Source: Trichuris trichiura (Eukaryota > Nematoda > Enoplea > Trichinellida > Trichuridae). Taken from it: a DNA stretch of 64,000 bases. The notes below the pieces were generated by a model. It was given only the letters and a program-made list of their open reading frames with translations. It did no database searches and was not told the origin of the DNA. Positions within the stretch are counted from its first letter, which is position 1. Each line of letters begins with the position of its first letter. The position numbers and the translations under genes were made by a program. This document shows, one piece after another, positions 14,169 to 25,520 of this stretch. The stretch is taken from NCBI GenBank assembly GCA_037903355.1, contig JBAJFE010000015.1, positions 620,001 through 684,000 on the forward strand, read 5' to 3'.

Positions 14169-17000
14169 ATGATTTTCACCATTCTGTTTGCCCTCATTCT
14201 ATGCGAAGGTTCAAATGGTAAGTTTTGCAGCACCTGAAGCGGTTGGTCACCGAAACTTATGTTTTGCTGCTGTACTTACGACTCGCTACCTTACACTTTT
14301 CGCACTGATTCATGAAATGTAGTTTTTTTAAACAGGTTGCATTCGTTCCATCTGTTTTCTCGCCTAATGTCGGTGTTTTGTCCATAGTCATACTGTAAGT
14401 TTGCCAGCTATCCTTTTCCGGCATTCTGTAAAAGCCAGCCTAAATGGAAGACGTATATTTCGGCTTAACTATAGGTGAGGATAGAACAGGATAGCTTGCA
14501 TTCTCGTCGGTAAAGGCAGAACAGGACAGCCGCATGCTTAAAGTAAATGGAACCTGCATTTCTTAAGCTGTGGGGCGCGTCACCCACAATATCCCTCTTG
14601 TATTTCTGTAATTATATATTAGCACATTTTCGTAATTAAGGAAAACAGAGTTTGTGCTTCACTTCGCATCTCACTGATTCAACAATTGGCATTACAAACG
14701 AATTAACGGTTTATTCTGTTTGATCTAATTTTTTCAATGCAAAGATATGATTCCATTCACTTTTTATTTAACGAAAAATAAAATGTCACAAAACAGAATG
14801 AGTAGCATTGCTGTTATTGCAACTGCTGTTACTCTAAGCTATCCACTTGAAGGAAAAGTTATTTTCGCTTTAGTACGAAAAATCAGAAATTGCATATGAG
14901 GGCATTGGATGTTCAGAGTTTTTTTGAAAAACTGCAAATATTCATTCATTATTAGTGCGAAGCTGTTATGGCGGCCGGCTTTGTAAAGTCGATTCAGATA
15001 TGATTGCATAGGTCCACTTGTCGTGGTGATAAAAGCTTATTTTCAGGAGAACCGATCATTTTGGAGTTTTCGGAAAACAGCCGCGCAGATTTATTGGTGC
15101 AGCTTAACAAGCTGCGTGTAGACGCAAAGGGCGCGAATATGGAAGCTTTGGTACGAGTCAGCATGTTTTAGTTACATGAACAATACACGATAGGCGCTAT
15201 TGCAATCCGTTTTCAAGCTGCGCTGCGTTTTTATTCCCCGATCGCACGTTTCCATTGTTTAAGACTGAATGGAGCTCTGATTTGGCGAAAATAGCAGAAG
15301 AACTTGGCTCGCAGTGTTCAGCTTCTCCTACACATTCTGATTATGGAGTTGGGTATGTTGAAGGGCAGTCAAGCGCTAGTGGTATATATAACGCGTTGGA
15401 TACTATAAGAAAAAAGTTCAAATTGACAACTTCTGCATGTAGTTCGCCAGTGACCACGGCTGAGTGCGATGGGTTTAAGCAGGTAGGTTGATCGTAACGT
15501 GCATGCATAAGAAAAGAAACAATCGACAAACAAATAAATAAATTATAAATATCACCTGAGTTTGAGTCTGCACAACATGTACTACTTGTAAGAGTTGTCT
15601 CTGATAAGATTCCTTTTATTACATAATGATAAGTCATAGCATAAATGATTTCTGTCTCTTTTGTAAAAAGTAACCACATTCGCGAATAGCAGGTATCACG
15701 TGACGTTTCAAATATAAGCATAAGCAAATCTGTTGACATTTCTCTAATATTTGAAGCCTGGTAGCAAGCTTTATAATGGTTCAATTTCAGTTCCTCTGGT
15801 ACAAAGGCGGAAAAATTGGTTGCGCTGCTGTTTATTGCAGTGAGAACTCAGAGCCATTCGCTACTACGTGTGTTTTCGAGAATAAGTAAGGACTGAACTT
15901 ACATTTCATACGCTGAGATCGCTTCGTTTACGCGCAACAGGCAACAGATCATTAATAGGAAGAGTTAGAACGTTGGAATAAGTTGCGCAATGATAAAGCT
16001 TTTTTTCACTATATCTGCTGATGGGACTGGACAGGGCAGTATGTGGAAAAATAGTAAAAATCAAAACTTCTTCGGAAAAGGGGCGAATCTTAAAATTTTT
16101 ATCGTACTGTTAACAACGTACACAAACAATGTACCCATTTTCAAACAGTTTCCTTTCAAAGCTATTTTTAAGCATCACTTGAAATGGTGAACTGTCTTCT
16201 TTTGCCAGCTCATTCGCCGGCGTTAAGCACAGGGTACGAACTTCGGGCAAAGTAAAGATTTCGCTCAAAATTTAAGAACAACAAAAATAGCAAAACGTCA
16301 ACATTGAGCGCATGAATTGCTTATAGCATATCCCTGTGTAGTTTGCATGACTAAGTGGTACGTGTCTAGAATGAGAGATCAACAGTTGTACATCAGCGGA
16401 GACAAATGTTTGTTCTGTGCATCTGGCAAGTGTGATGGGGATTTGTGCGTTCCCGATACGACCACTGAAGAGCCACCATGTGGCAAGAAACCAGGTAAAA
16501 AAGATAAGGCACTGTGCTACAGGCTGAAATGTATGCTTATTTCAGCTGACCTCGTCCCTCTGTACAGACTGGTACACAAATCAAGGTATGACACGATTTT
16601 ATCAACAAATAAAGATATAGGGTCAACAGTTGCAAGCGCTTATGAAAACAAAGGAATATTTGGTTACATAAGTACTACCCAAGATAGCAGCTGCAAACAT
16701 TTGGAACAACTGATGCAACTGTCAGCTTCGGGCAAAGTTGATTACGTATACGTGACTGGAACTGAGTATTTAAGCTATTACAACCAAAAGAATTACAATT
16801 TTGTTACAACCTTGGGATACGTGGTTAGCAAGCCTGACCTTTGCGGGGCTAACGTTACTGCTCATCAGTTCATTCGTTCCTCTACATGGAATTATTATAC
16901 TACAGACGAGGCGGAAGCCAGCGAAATACTGCTGAGAACTGGCACCTATTCAACATTTTGGCTTGTTGGTAATGCGTTTGCTTTGTGGAGTGCCGCTTAA
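14169..17000 (+). CDS. Secreted CAP/SCP-like protein with C-terminal PLYRL (DUF5648-like) domain
   Basis: Five phased exons, 14169-14217, 15047-15150, 15264-15482, 15791-15885 and 16370-17000, encode 365 residues. It opens with a short signal peptide (MIFTILFALILCEGS). Residues ~30-182 follow the CAP (SCP/TAPS, venom-allergen-like) plan: TEWSSDLAKIAEE for the usual helix, FLWYKGGKIGCAAVYC for the core strand, then a Cys-rich hinge (CLFCASGKCDGDLC). The usual HYTQ histidine before VW is absent (the sequence reads GFKQFLW), so this is a degenerate CAP fold. After a Thr/Pro/Lys linker, residues ~205-360 start VPLYRL and contain GIFGYIS, WNYYTTDEAEA and repeated aromatic-Thr motifs. These resemble the DUF5648 'PLYRLYN..DHFYTT' domain. 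CAP proteins are abundant secreted products of parasitic worms and are often linked to host interaction; this one's function is unknown. The 16370 acceptor was chosen because it alone keeps phase. Confidence 0.8.
14398..14600 (+). repeat. Dispersed ~200-bp repeat, copy A (CAP gene intron 1)
   Basis: This copy lies in the first intron of the CAP gene. It shares, in the same order and orientation, several blocks with 17597-17790: ATTTCGGC followed by a purine-rich stretch into AGAACAGG, GCATTCTCG/GCATGCTCG, AAGGCAG(A/G)ACAGGA, and GAACCTGCATTT. The two copies are clearly related but diverged, with small indels. I see no terminal inverted repeats or coding capacity, so the repeat class is unknown. 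Confidence 0.6.
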
Positions 17001-18531
17001 GCTTTGACAGTTCTCTTATATGTTGGCCGCTTCTGTCCAGTAAACATGAATCATATTTTCAGTTCTTCTTGTCTATACGCGCAGACGTTTTCTCACATTT
17101 TTTGCTTATTATTGCGCCGTATTTTCAGGTTGGGCTCTTCTTTCGCGCATCAGTGCTAACGATAAGCGTCAGTTTCTACGCGGCGCATTATGACAACATT
17201 TTACAGCTGATACGTGTGGCAGCTATATTCGATATCGTCAATAAGTTCGTCATGCAAGGCACTTTTTGACATCAATATCAGGAATACAACTATTGCTAAG
17301 GTGCAACTATTGTTGACAATTTCTCTTTGCCTTCCGTCAGTTTTACATTTCCCGGTTTTCGTCACTTGCAGTTTGATACGAGCTTCTGAAGCAACTTTAC
17401 TTTAAGCATACTTTTGCGGAAGTCAATGTGCGTCTATTTCTCTCGAAAATTGTTTTTTTTGCAGAGTTTGAAAGGAGCAAGTTAACCCTTCGACAACGTT
17501 TAATGCTAAAGTCGTGTAGATATTATTAAGTTTAGGAATGGGAATAGGGATATTGCACTCAAAACAGAAAAAGTCCAAAACTCCACTCGCTTTACTGTAA
17601 CTTTGCCGGATATCCCGTTCCACCCTTCTCCAAGCCTAAGCCTAAAGAGAAGGCATACATTTCGGCAAAGGCGTAGCTAAGAGCAGAACAGGGTTGGCGG
17701 CATGCTCGCCAGTTAAGGCAGGACAGGATGACCACAAGTTTAACAGAAAAGAACCTGCATTTTTCAGACTGTAGGAGGCATAACCGACAAGACCTGCTTG
17801 GAAATAAGTAATGTAATATTAACCCAGGTTGTTCGTAAATAAAATTCGGAATTAGCTGATAAATGCAAGTGTTGATTCCGAAAGCCCTGGGAACTTTCAT
17901 GCAAATAAACGTTCGTTTCGCGCAAATAAACGCAGTATCGCATTCAACAGATGACCTGAAAGAAGCGCACGTCTCATGATAACTTCCACGCACGTTTGAG
18001 AGATGTTCTTTGTAGTTTGTTGTAGTTCTTTGCGAAAAATGGGAATATTGTGCAATCACGTACAACTAATTATGATGTTTAAGCCCTTGTAAATGCTCGT
18101 AATGTTACTAGCAACGTTTACATTAAAAAACAACGGCTGCTCAGCGAGAAAAACGTGTTAATTTTGCTTTTCACTGTATGAGTCGTAATGTTTTTAGCTT
18201 ACAGTACTACAAACTTGCATTTCCTTGTATATTTCTTTAAATGACAGCGTGTCAGCGGGCAATTTGTTCATTTACAGTACAGCGTACCTGCGTTTTTTTC
18301 TTTACCTCTCTGGACTTCTTTGTGTTTGCGGCAAATTCCGTACAAGACTCAAATGGTTAACTTGTTTGGCATACGAGGTTGAGTAAAAAGTTTGTTTCAA
18401 TTTTCTTGCTCCTTATCATTTTTAAATTTTCGTCATGATCAAATGTATTTGCAATTCTTCGTTTATCTAAACTTGTTGGAATAGCTGTGTACTTTAGAAA
18501 GTGGGTTTTCTACGGGTTGTCATTAAGCAGC
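17001..18531. other. Intergenic region between CAP and armadillo genes
   Basis: No gene is recognised. Several open frames of 60-160 codons occur on both strands but overlap each other and show no familiar domain. An AATAAA lies near 17838, distant from the CAP stop codon. The second copy of the ~200-bp repeat is here (17597-17790). An acceptor-like AAGCAG sits directly before the ATG of the next gene, so its 5' UTR may be spliced. Confidence 0.45.
17597..17790 (+). repeat. Dispersed ~200-bp repeat, copy B (downstream of CAP gene)
   Basis: This is the partner of the copy at 14398-14600, in the same orientation, about 600 bases after the CAP gene's stop codon. Shared blocks include CAGAACAGG, GGCATGCTCG, AAGGCAGGACAGGA and GAACCTGCATTT. 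The two copies lie 3.2 kb apart and bracket most of the CAP gene. They could be remnants of one mobile family or traces of a local duplication. Confidence 0.6.
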
Positions 18532-19925
18532 ATGCTGACATCAATAGATAAACAACGAAAGGAAATCAATGCTTTCCGCGTGCAGCGAAGAAGTGACTTG
18601 TTGTTAAAAAAGAGAGGTTTGGAACCATCAACTTGTACCGACTTACGAACTCTGGTGAATTCATTCCGTAGCAGTAAAAGGGATGAAGCCTACAATGCTC
18701 TCTGTCAACTTTGCGCTCGCTTGTCCGAAAACCCCGACGCGATTTCAGCAAAATTTATTACGATTCCAAATTCTGTACATTCCTTGGTTGGCCTATTGAT
18801 TAAATCAAGTGGAAATGGACGTTTAATGGTAAAGGCTTTAGATTTATTAGTTTTGTTGTCGCTTGGTGGTTCACGTGTTTGCCATGCCATTGCCAAGTTC
18901 GCTGGTCCGTATACCTTAAGTTGGACATCTTGCGAGTTGCTGCACATAGTATGGAGATCTGTTGTGTTGGTTAGCAATCTGGTTTGTGATTCCAATACAT
19001 GTGCAGCGGAGCTGCTTGTGAAACAAGGAGTTCTTCCGCAGGTAACTTTGTTGCTTCATCACTACGATGAACAAGTTGCTGAAGCGGCTTTTCGGGCTAT
19101 CCTTGGTTTCTTGAACAGTGGAACCGTAGATGTGTGCCATTTTGTGCGAGAAGGTGGTGTAGTTGGTGCAGTTCGCTGCGCTTTGCTTGAATCCACTCTC
19201 AAAGCTCGACGTTGCTATGCAGCTTTCATATACTTTCATTTCATATGCTTTGAGAATTCCCTCGCCAGTTATAGTTTGTTGGAATCGCTGTTGCCGCTAG
19301 CCGAGCAAGTGTGTGAGCTGCAAAATTTGTTGGAAGTGGGTTTTATGGTTGCTGCGCTTCGAATTTTTGCAACTACTTTCTCTATTCACCCTTCCGATTA
19401 CGATGGCTTTTTGCCTGAAATAAGGTTGAGATTTTTACACCTTTGTAAACGTTTGGTGGCCTCGAATATTTTGGCATTGCAGAAAGAGACGTTATGGGCT
19501 CTTTGCAACTTCACAGCTGTTGCTAAAGACCACTGCATGGAGTTGCTTACGTTTGAAGACGGCTCTTTTCTACTCGATTGCCTGTCAACTGCGGCTAATC
19601 GGCCTCTTGACGCCATTTATGCAATGCTGTATTTCCACATTGCGAGAAACGTATCTTTGTATGCTCATTGGCAAAATGAAAATAGTGCTCTCACAATGAA
19701 TGACGGTTTGTTGTGGGCAGCTGCTGATATCCCCGGCAACGTCTCACAGTTGGTCGCTTACCTGCGTTCACTTTACGTCAGAAGAAATGGATTCTCAAGC
19801 GACGTATCCTCCATCGACGATCCACAGTGGGCATTGACTGCAGGTAGGAAATTGTGAATTTTGCACTCCTAAACATTTTCTTTGCGCTCTTTTCAGGTGT
19901 GGATGTTTTTATGCACACCACTTGA
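18532..19925 (+). CDS. Armadillo-repeat protein, importin-alpha/TMCO6-like
   Basis: A long exon 18532-19843 is probably joined to a short last exon 19897-19925, giving 446 residues. Without that splice the frame runs to 19857 and ends only a few residues differently. Residues ~4-32 are strongly basic (KQRKEINAFRVQRRSDLLLKKRG) and resemble the importin-beta-binding region of importin-alpha and TMCO6. The rest is a run of helical armadillo-type repeats. Examples are GVLPQVTLLLHH with an upstream LVSNLVCD, and KETLWALCNFTA, the classic importin-alpha 'W(A)L.N' signature. It is diverged from true importin-alpha, lacking the full array of W/N pairs, and its length suits TMCO6 better. A role in protein transport is an inference. 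The start is the first ATG; a GTG 45 bases upstream is open but unlikely to be used. Confidence 0.75.
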
Positions 19926-20238
19926 AAAGGAAGTCGCTTGCGATGGAGATGAAAGGTGCATACAGGTAATAATAGCTTACGTAGCTTCAGGTTCACTGCT
20001 AATTGCGCAGAATCTATAAGGCAACTGGCTAGCTAACTAGCTAATCATTCGCTCGTAGAAGTTCCAGTACGCGATCCGTAAGATAGTTTTAGTACCGCAG
20101 ATGGCGTTATCGTTAGTTGATTTCACCGTCCAACTGTGTTTAGCATGCGGTAAACGAATTACGAGCTGTGAAGGAAAGACAGATTGCAAGTTAATGCTTA
20201 ATGAGAAAAGTTGGTTCATTTCAAGGAATGCCCTTTGC

Positions 20239-20244
20239 AATAAA
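20239..20244 (+). terminator. Candidate polyadenylation signal (AATAAA)
   Basis: A canonical AATAAA lies about 315 bases after the stop codon of the armadillo gene. It is the first one seen downstream on that strand. The hexamer is common by chance in AT-rich sequence, so this is only a plausible site. Confidence 0.3.
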
Positions 20245-20408
20245 GAAAGGCTTAGCTTGTTATAGCAGGAGAAAAAGTTGCAGCTGTCGTTAACGGTATA
20301 AACTTTTTGAACTTATTCGTACTTGCGAATTGTTTTACTGTACGCCAGTTCGTTAGGTTACGGTTTTCTCTATCCAATTTTTTTGCTAGGATACTTTTCT
20401 TAGGGCTA

Positions 20409-20607
20409 TGACGGATGTATGGCTACTTCCTTACGGAAAGTGTGTCCCATTGAAAATTTTAATTTCAAACTTTTCGGAGCTTTCGGGTCTAACGCGGCCC
20501 GTCTTCAGCGGTCTTAAATTCTGGACACACTTTCCGTAAAGAAGTAGCCAAACATGAAACTCTATGGTCCCGTACCAAGAAACTGCTTCTACAATGACGG
20601 ATGTATG
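20409..20607. mobile_element. Inverted-repeat element (MITE-like) between 13-bp direct repeats
   Basis: Two 27-bp arms face each other, at 20421-20447 (starting GGCTACTTCC) and 20523-20549 (ending GAAGTAGCC). They differ at one position. The identical 13-mer TGACGGATGTATG occurs at 20409-20421, on the outer edge of the left arm, and at 20595-20607, 46 bases beyond the right arm. The arms flank about 75 bases with no coding capacity. The arrangement suggests a non-autonomous DNA transposon or a fold-back element. The direct repeats do not abut both arms exactly, so the family and the insertion boundary are uncertain. Confidence 0.6.
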
Positions 20608-21177
20608 CTTTAATTAAACTTCATCGACAAAGGCCATACGTTTTCTTACTGTAGCTATTTGTGGCTAGTTAAAGCAAACGAAATTGTTGAGTGAAACATA
20701 TCTGCAAATGGAAAATAAGCAAATCAAAAAGTTCGATTTTTAATCCATTGTTGCATTGAATAAGAAGTTCTTGCTCGTTGCGTTAAATAAAAGCAGGTTA
20801 TATTATTCATGTGGCTAGGAGTAACGTTCCATAGCGCACAGACGCGAGGAATTTCTATTGTTGCTATTGTGTTTCTTTTCGCATCAAGTTGAACATTTTT
20901 AATGTCCTGACCGTTCATTCAGCTTATCTTCTTTCTGTATAAGCGTCCAGCTACCATGTGACAGTAGCAACAAATTTGATACTGCGGAGTTTGCATTACT
21001 CTGAATTCAAGTGTGTTAACTTAATTTCGCCGTTACGTATCTTCTTAAAAGAAAAATACGTTGGTGGGTTTAAAGTATATTTTAACGCAAGCAAGCTTTA
21101 CAAAAACAACTGGCCGACGCGTAGGGAGGAAACGACTGAGAAGGGGGAGCAGAAAGCAATACGTACAAGTTGGGAAT

Positions 21178-24100
21178 TCAGAAATTGCCTTCACCGCTGG
21201 GTGCTAAGGCAACGTTTTCGTAGCTGTCCCATTCTTCTCTTCTTCTCTTTTCACTTCGCATTTTGGGCTTCGTTTTCAAAAAAACAATTTTGTCCACCAT
21301 CGGACCGGACGTATCCTCTTCACCTTCGTTCAAGGCACAGCTTTCGGCTGCCGATAGGTTGTCGTCCTTACCCGTCGAATTCTCAACGAGTTTCATGTAC
21401 TTGTATTCCAATCTTTGGATAGGCAAAATTAATTATGAGTCAGTGAAATCTCCCTTTGCTCTGCTACCGTTGATTCTTCTTCCAGATGAGCAAGACGAGT
21501 ATAAACAGAACAGCGCCAATTGCCGTCGCTGCTCCAATGGTCGCTTGCATTTGGACGCTAATTTCGCTGCATTCCACCATTCGAGTCTCAGTAAGATCTT
21601 TACCAATCAAAATACAGTGCCTGAAAAACTTGTCTTCCCTTTCGAGTTGTTTTTTTCAAAAAGAAAGCATATGTGTGTTTCAACCTTGCCGGTATTCGGT
21701 GTATCTTCTGAATTCCCCCGACGCATTCGCCAACAATCTCTTTGTAATCTTGCTGCGAACATATTGGACAAGCATACCGGGATGTGATTACGATTTGATA
21801 AAGACATCCGTCGCAGGTGCCGTCGGGACACGTGCTAGGCAACGTTGCTCTGCTTACCTTGACCGCTGGGTCGCAGCGAAATATGATCATCGTGTGATAG
21901 CCACCACTGCACGTTCTTGAGATGGCAAATGACTCGTATAAAAAGTAAATTTGAGGAAGCTGCCCTGAAGCGAAGCAGTTGATAGATTTTGGGAAAGCGC
22001 TTATAGCCACTTGCATGCTTCCACGAGGCCTTTGGGAATTTGTAAACCGTGGAATAAGTGCGCATTGTCCGAAACGGCTAGCAGACGATCACCCAAACTT
22101 AAAAACAGTAATTTTACAAGGAACTGCGACCGCTAGATCATACCCAAGAGGATTAACGAACAGTGTTTCGTTGGCAGTAGGCAACGATGTTACCCTGCAT
22201 ACGGCGCTGGAGACAGGCAGAGTTGCTCCCTGGAAAGGAAGAAGCTGTATTCTTTCAATTACATCCTATCGAAATTGTAATTACTTGGTTGCGTTGGGAC
22301 ATGGTGTCGTTGCAGACTGCCTTAGACGACTGGCATATGCTTACGTTGAACAGATGAAAGTAGCTTGAACCTTCTCTGCTGAATATTTCGACACCTTTCG
22401 CTTGAATGAATCTGTAAACGCAAATCGACTCATTACAGTAGCGGTCGTCTTCAAGTGACAATGACGCACCCTTTCAGCGGTCTTAGATCGAATGTAGCGT
22501 TGTTCATCTTGAGATGACAGCTGGCCGTGCACTCGGTCCCGTCGTTTGATTGCGTGTTAAGACCGCATTTCGCGCATGCTTTCATTCCTTCGCTTGGTAG
22601 TCCTTTCAGGAATGTATCCTTTGGACACTGTACGCAATTTCCAGTGATATTTTGAATATAGTGTCCAGACGGACATGGAATACATCTGCGAAGTTGGAAA
22701 GTTGAACCCTTTGAACTTTCGAGCTTAATTACTCAAGCGTTTCCATATTCATCGGACAAGGTATGCAGCCGGCTGCTCCACCGTCCACTGTGTTGGTTAC
22801 GTTGATAACGTATATGGATGCTTGGTCGGTGGAGACATCTTCGGTAATCTGACTCCTTATGAACACCCACTGATATATTGTACCGTTGGCATTCATTACC
22901 GGATACCTGAAGTGTTAGACGGTTTAACAAAAACATTGGATACTCCTGCGGAGGGCATATATCGTAAATGCAACCGAATCTATTGGCTTCTTGTTGACGC
23001 ACTTACTTCATTGCTTGTTTTGGTAGTGTTCCATTCCATTCGCTTAGAATGGTGGGTTTGCCGGTGCTGCTTACCTGCAATGGTTTTCTTTTAAATGCTC
23101 AACTTCGAACCACCCTGTCAACCTCAATGAAATAGAAGCCGCAGTCGCCGACGCATGTCGTATCAAAGACGAAAGAGATGGTCCCTACGGCCCCAGCTGA
23201 AGTCATCATTGATGCCAGAGAAGTTGACTTATAACCGAGCACTCGCAGCGATAAAGTAAGATAGAGATCGGAGCGTCTTGAACGGGACGTGGATATTCGA
23301 TCTCCCAAAGGTAGCCAACCTTCGTGCACGTCGCAGTTACCCTCGTCCATTGTTTGACAAGAAGAAGCGATCTTATCAGGCATCTCGTTCCACCAAACAA
23401 AATTGTAGCCACGATCGGGAGCCGTATTTGCCGGGCATCGTTTGCATTCTGCGCCAAAAGCATCCTCTTCGAGGGAAGAGTAATGGAAATAGCCAAATTT
23501 ATACCTCCTATTCCGGATGAATAATGACCACCGGGGCAAATATGGCAATGACCATTAAGCATGTACGTTCCTGGATTGCACGGAGGGCAATCAACGTTCG
23601 GAAGTGCCAAAGGCAGTGCAACAGCGCCTTTTATGTCGTCTCGACATATTTTCGGCTCCGTCCAGCGATATTCGATAATGGACTTTAAAAAATGATCAAC
23701 GCATTAACGGTTTGAGAATGTGTGTACCTTAAATGGTGGCTACCTTTCTATTCCAGTTGCAGGGACCATGCAAGCTGTAGTAGTCCGAGACGGTGCATGG
23801 TGGACGTTGTTCACATTTTGAAGCCTGAATCCCTGCGAAGCATACAATAATTTATTAGCGGCACTGTTGGAGCCGGTTTAAGCTTAATTTTTCCAATTTA
23901 ACTTTTCCTTACAAATGGTGCGTACCTGAAAATTGCGTGCGATTGTCGCAGGGGAGGCATTTGCTAGCTTTCATGCCGGAATAAGTGTTTGACGGGCACG
24001 GCTGACAATATCCCGAATTGCCTCGGCTGTACGTGCCATTTGGGCACGGAGAACATTCCTGCGCGTAAGCGACACCTTAAAAAGCATCTTATGAGCAGAA

Positions 24101-25520
24101 TATGGTTGAGTATTGAGCCAACCGCGAATTTCGATGCCTTTAATTTTGATTGGCTTATGTTGGCCATGTAGCACCATTGCTTTCCAAGAAAGAAGTAGTT
24201 GACCACTGGTTAGCATAACCTGGAAAAAAAATTGTTTGAACAATGCTCAACAAATGGAGGTACGTTGGTTGCCTTTTCTTCCCTCCAGGCGGCTTCAGTC
24301 GTTGTTGGAGGAAACATATGCTTTCCCAAGTTTGCATCGTTAACGCTGATGCATTGGTCATTTTGGACCTAAACATGAGAATAGAAACTTCGTTGTTTCG
24401 CTACTACTTTACTTGGAAGGCGAAGAAAATCCCTCCGTCTGGGTATAGGTACTTGTACTTGACGTAGCCGGGACGTACGAGCTTCACGCTATACATCAGA
24501 GTTGACAAGCACGTACCGGGAATATACGTGAGCGTATTAGCACGTATCTGCCATCCTGTCCTGTCGATAGAAATATTATGGCGCAACAGAATGATTTGAA
24601 AAACTACCCTTCGCAATTGGTCGACGATTGATCGATATTTCCTTCAATATCTCCTGCTGGAATACCAGCTTGAAGCGATGCCAGAGAAATGACCTCATTG
24701 ACCACCCGAAAACCTTGCGGCAAGTGCTTTCCCGTTGGGAATTCGTCGTAACGTACGCCACCTCCAAGACTGTAAGTGCCAGGCAGGCAAGGCTTGCACT
24801 CTTGGCTGGATAAGTCCAAGAAAGTTCCTGGCCGACAGGAAAATGAACAATCTCGACCACGAACGGGTGGGGGCGGATGGCCTCCGACGCATTGATCCGG
24901 CTGAGGAACAGCGACGCGCCAGCGGCCACCCTGCTTGTCGCATTCAGTGTATTCGAAATGAAAGTCTTTCTGAAAATGTCTACCCTCTTTCTAGGCCAAA
25001 CAAACGATTGTATCATAATATAACTGACGCTGCGCCGCAACAAGCTAAGCCAGAGCCATAAATACTGGCGCTGAATAGCTTTCAGTCGAAATTTATTTGG
25101 CAAAAAACAAGGAGGTCATTATCCACCTACATTCTCTTCAAGCATGGCTATACAGTTTCTTAAAGTAAGTAGAAGTATTGAATTCTGCTTAACATGTCTA
25201 GTATAGTGGGTGTTCGACAAACATGCAATGCAGTACGGGCAAAGTTAAAACCTTATGATGGTTTCTGAAGCAGTTTTTGGTATCTATTCAATTTAAAGGC
25301 AGCAGCAGCATTTTGAATATTCGATTTGAACTTTTAATTTACGACGCCTGCTTGACTTGAGACTTGCGTCTGATTTAGGCATGCGCACGACGGGTAAATG
25401 ATGTAATATCGAACGTACCTCTTCACATTCTCGCAAAGCTGCATCTATTGACTTCAGTAGAGCAATGCAGATGGTCACGCGGAAAAGTAGATGCAGTAGG
25501 TTTTCCACGTGATGTGCCAT
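21178..25520 (-). CDS. ELAPOR1: ELAPOR1/2 (EIG121, KIAA1324) homologue, type I membrane protein
   Basis: Nineteen minus-strand exons: 25520-25419, 24969-24608, 24560-24413, 24368-24264, 24219-24123, 24075-23926, 23832-23744, 23682-23505, 23466-23123, 23074-23015, 22945-22907, 22869-22733, 22685-22470, 22411-22285, 22229-22144, 22097-22025, 21959-21685, 21620-21468, 21412-21178, for about 991 residues (human 1,013). A signal peptide is followed by the family's long Cys-rich lumenal region. Landmarks are FHFEYTECD, LPGTYSLGGGVRYDE, PCPSNTYSG, CPANTAPDRGYNFVWWNEMP, IYVINVTN and CPDGTCDGC. One transmembrane helix spans ~888-908. The tail begins KKNQRLEYKYMKLVE, nearly identical in vertebrates, and contains YMKL and YENV (YxxΦ sorting signals). 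Vertebrate members sit in late endosomal/Golgi membranes and affect autophagy and secretory-granule maturation. The junction after 23015 needs a GC donor; other boundaries are GT-AG. Confidence 0.92.

Larger units (their letters stand above)
19926..21177. other. Convergent intergenic region between armadillo and ELAPOR genes
   Basis: The armadillo gene (plus) and the ELAPOR gene (minus) converge here, so both 3' UTRs probably lie in this stretch. It contains a candidate polyadenylation signal at 20239-20244 and the inverted-repeat element at 20409-20607. The open frame at 20958-21422 overlaps the last ELAPOR exon on the other strand and shows no domain, so I do not call it. Confidence 0.5.

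Noticed and set aside
23206..23610. Open minus-strand frame of 134 codons through the ELAPOR locus
   Set aside because: Its first third is a real ELAPOR exon; the rest reads a neighbouring exon in the wrong frame across a 38-base intron.
24576..25103. 175-codon minus-strand frame
   Set aside because: It is a shadow of the second ELAPOR exon; the family match lies in another frame with correct splice sites.
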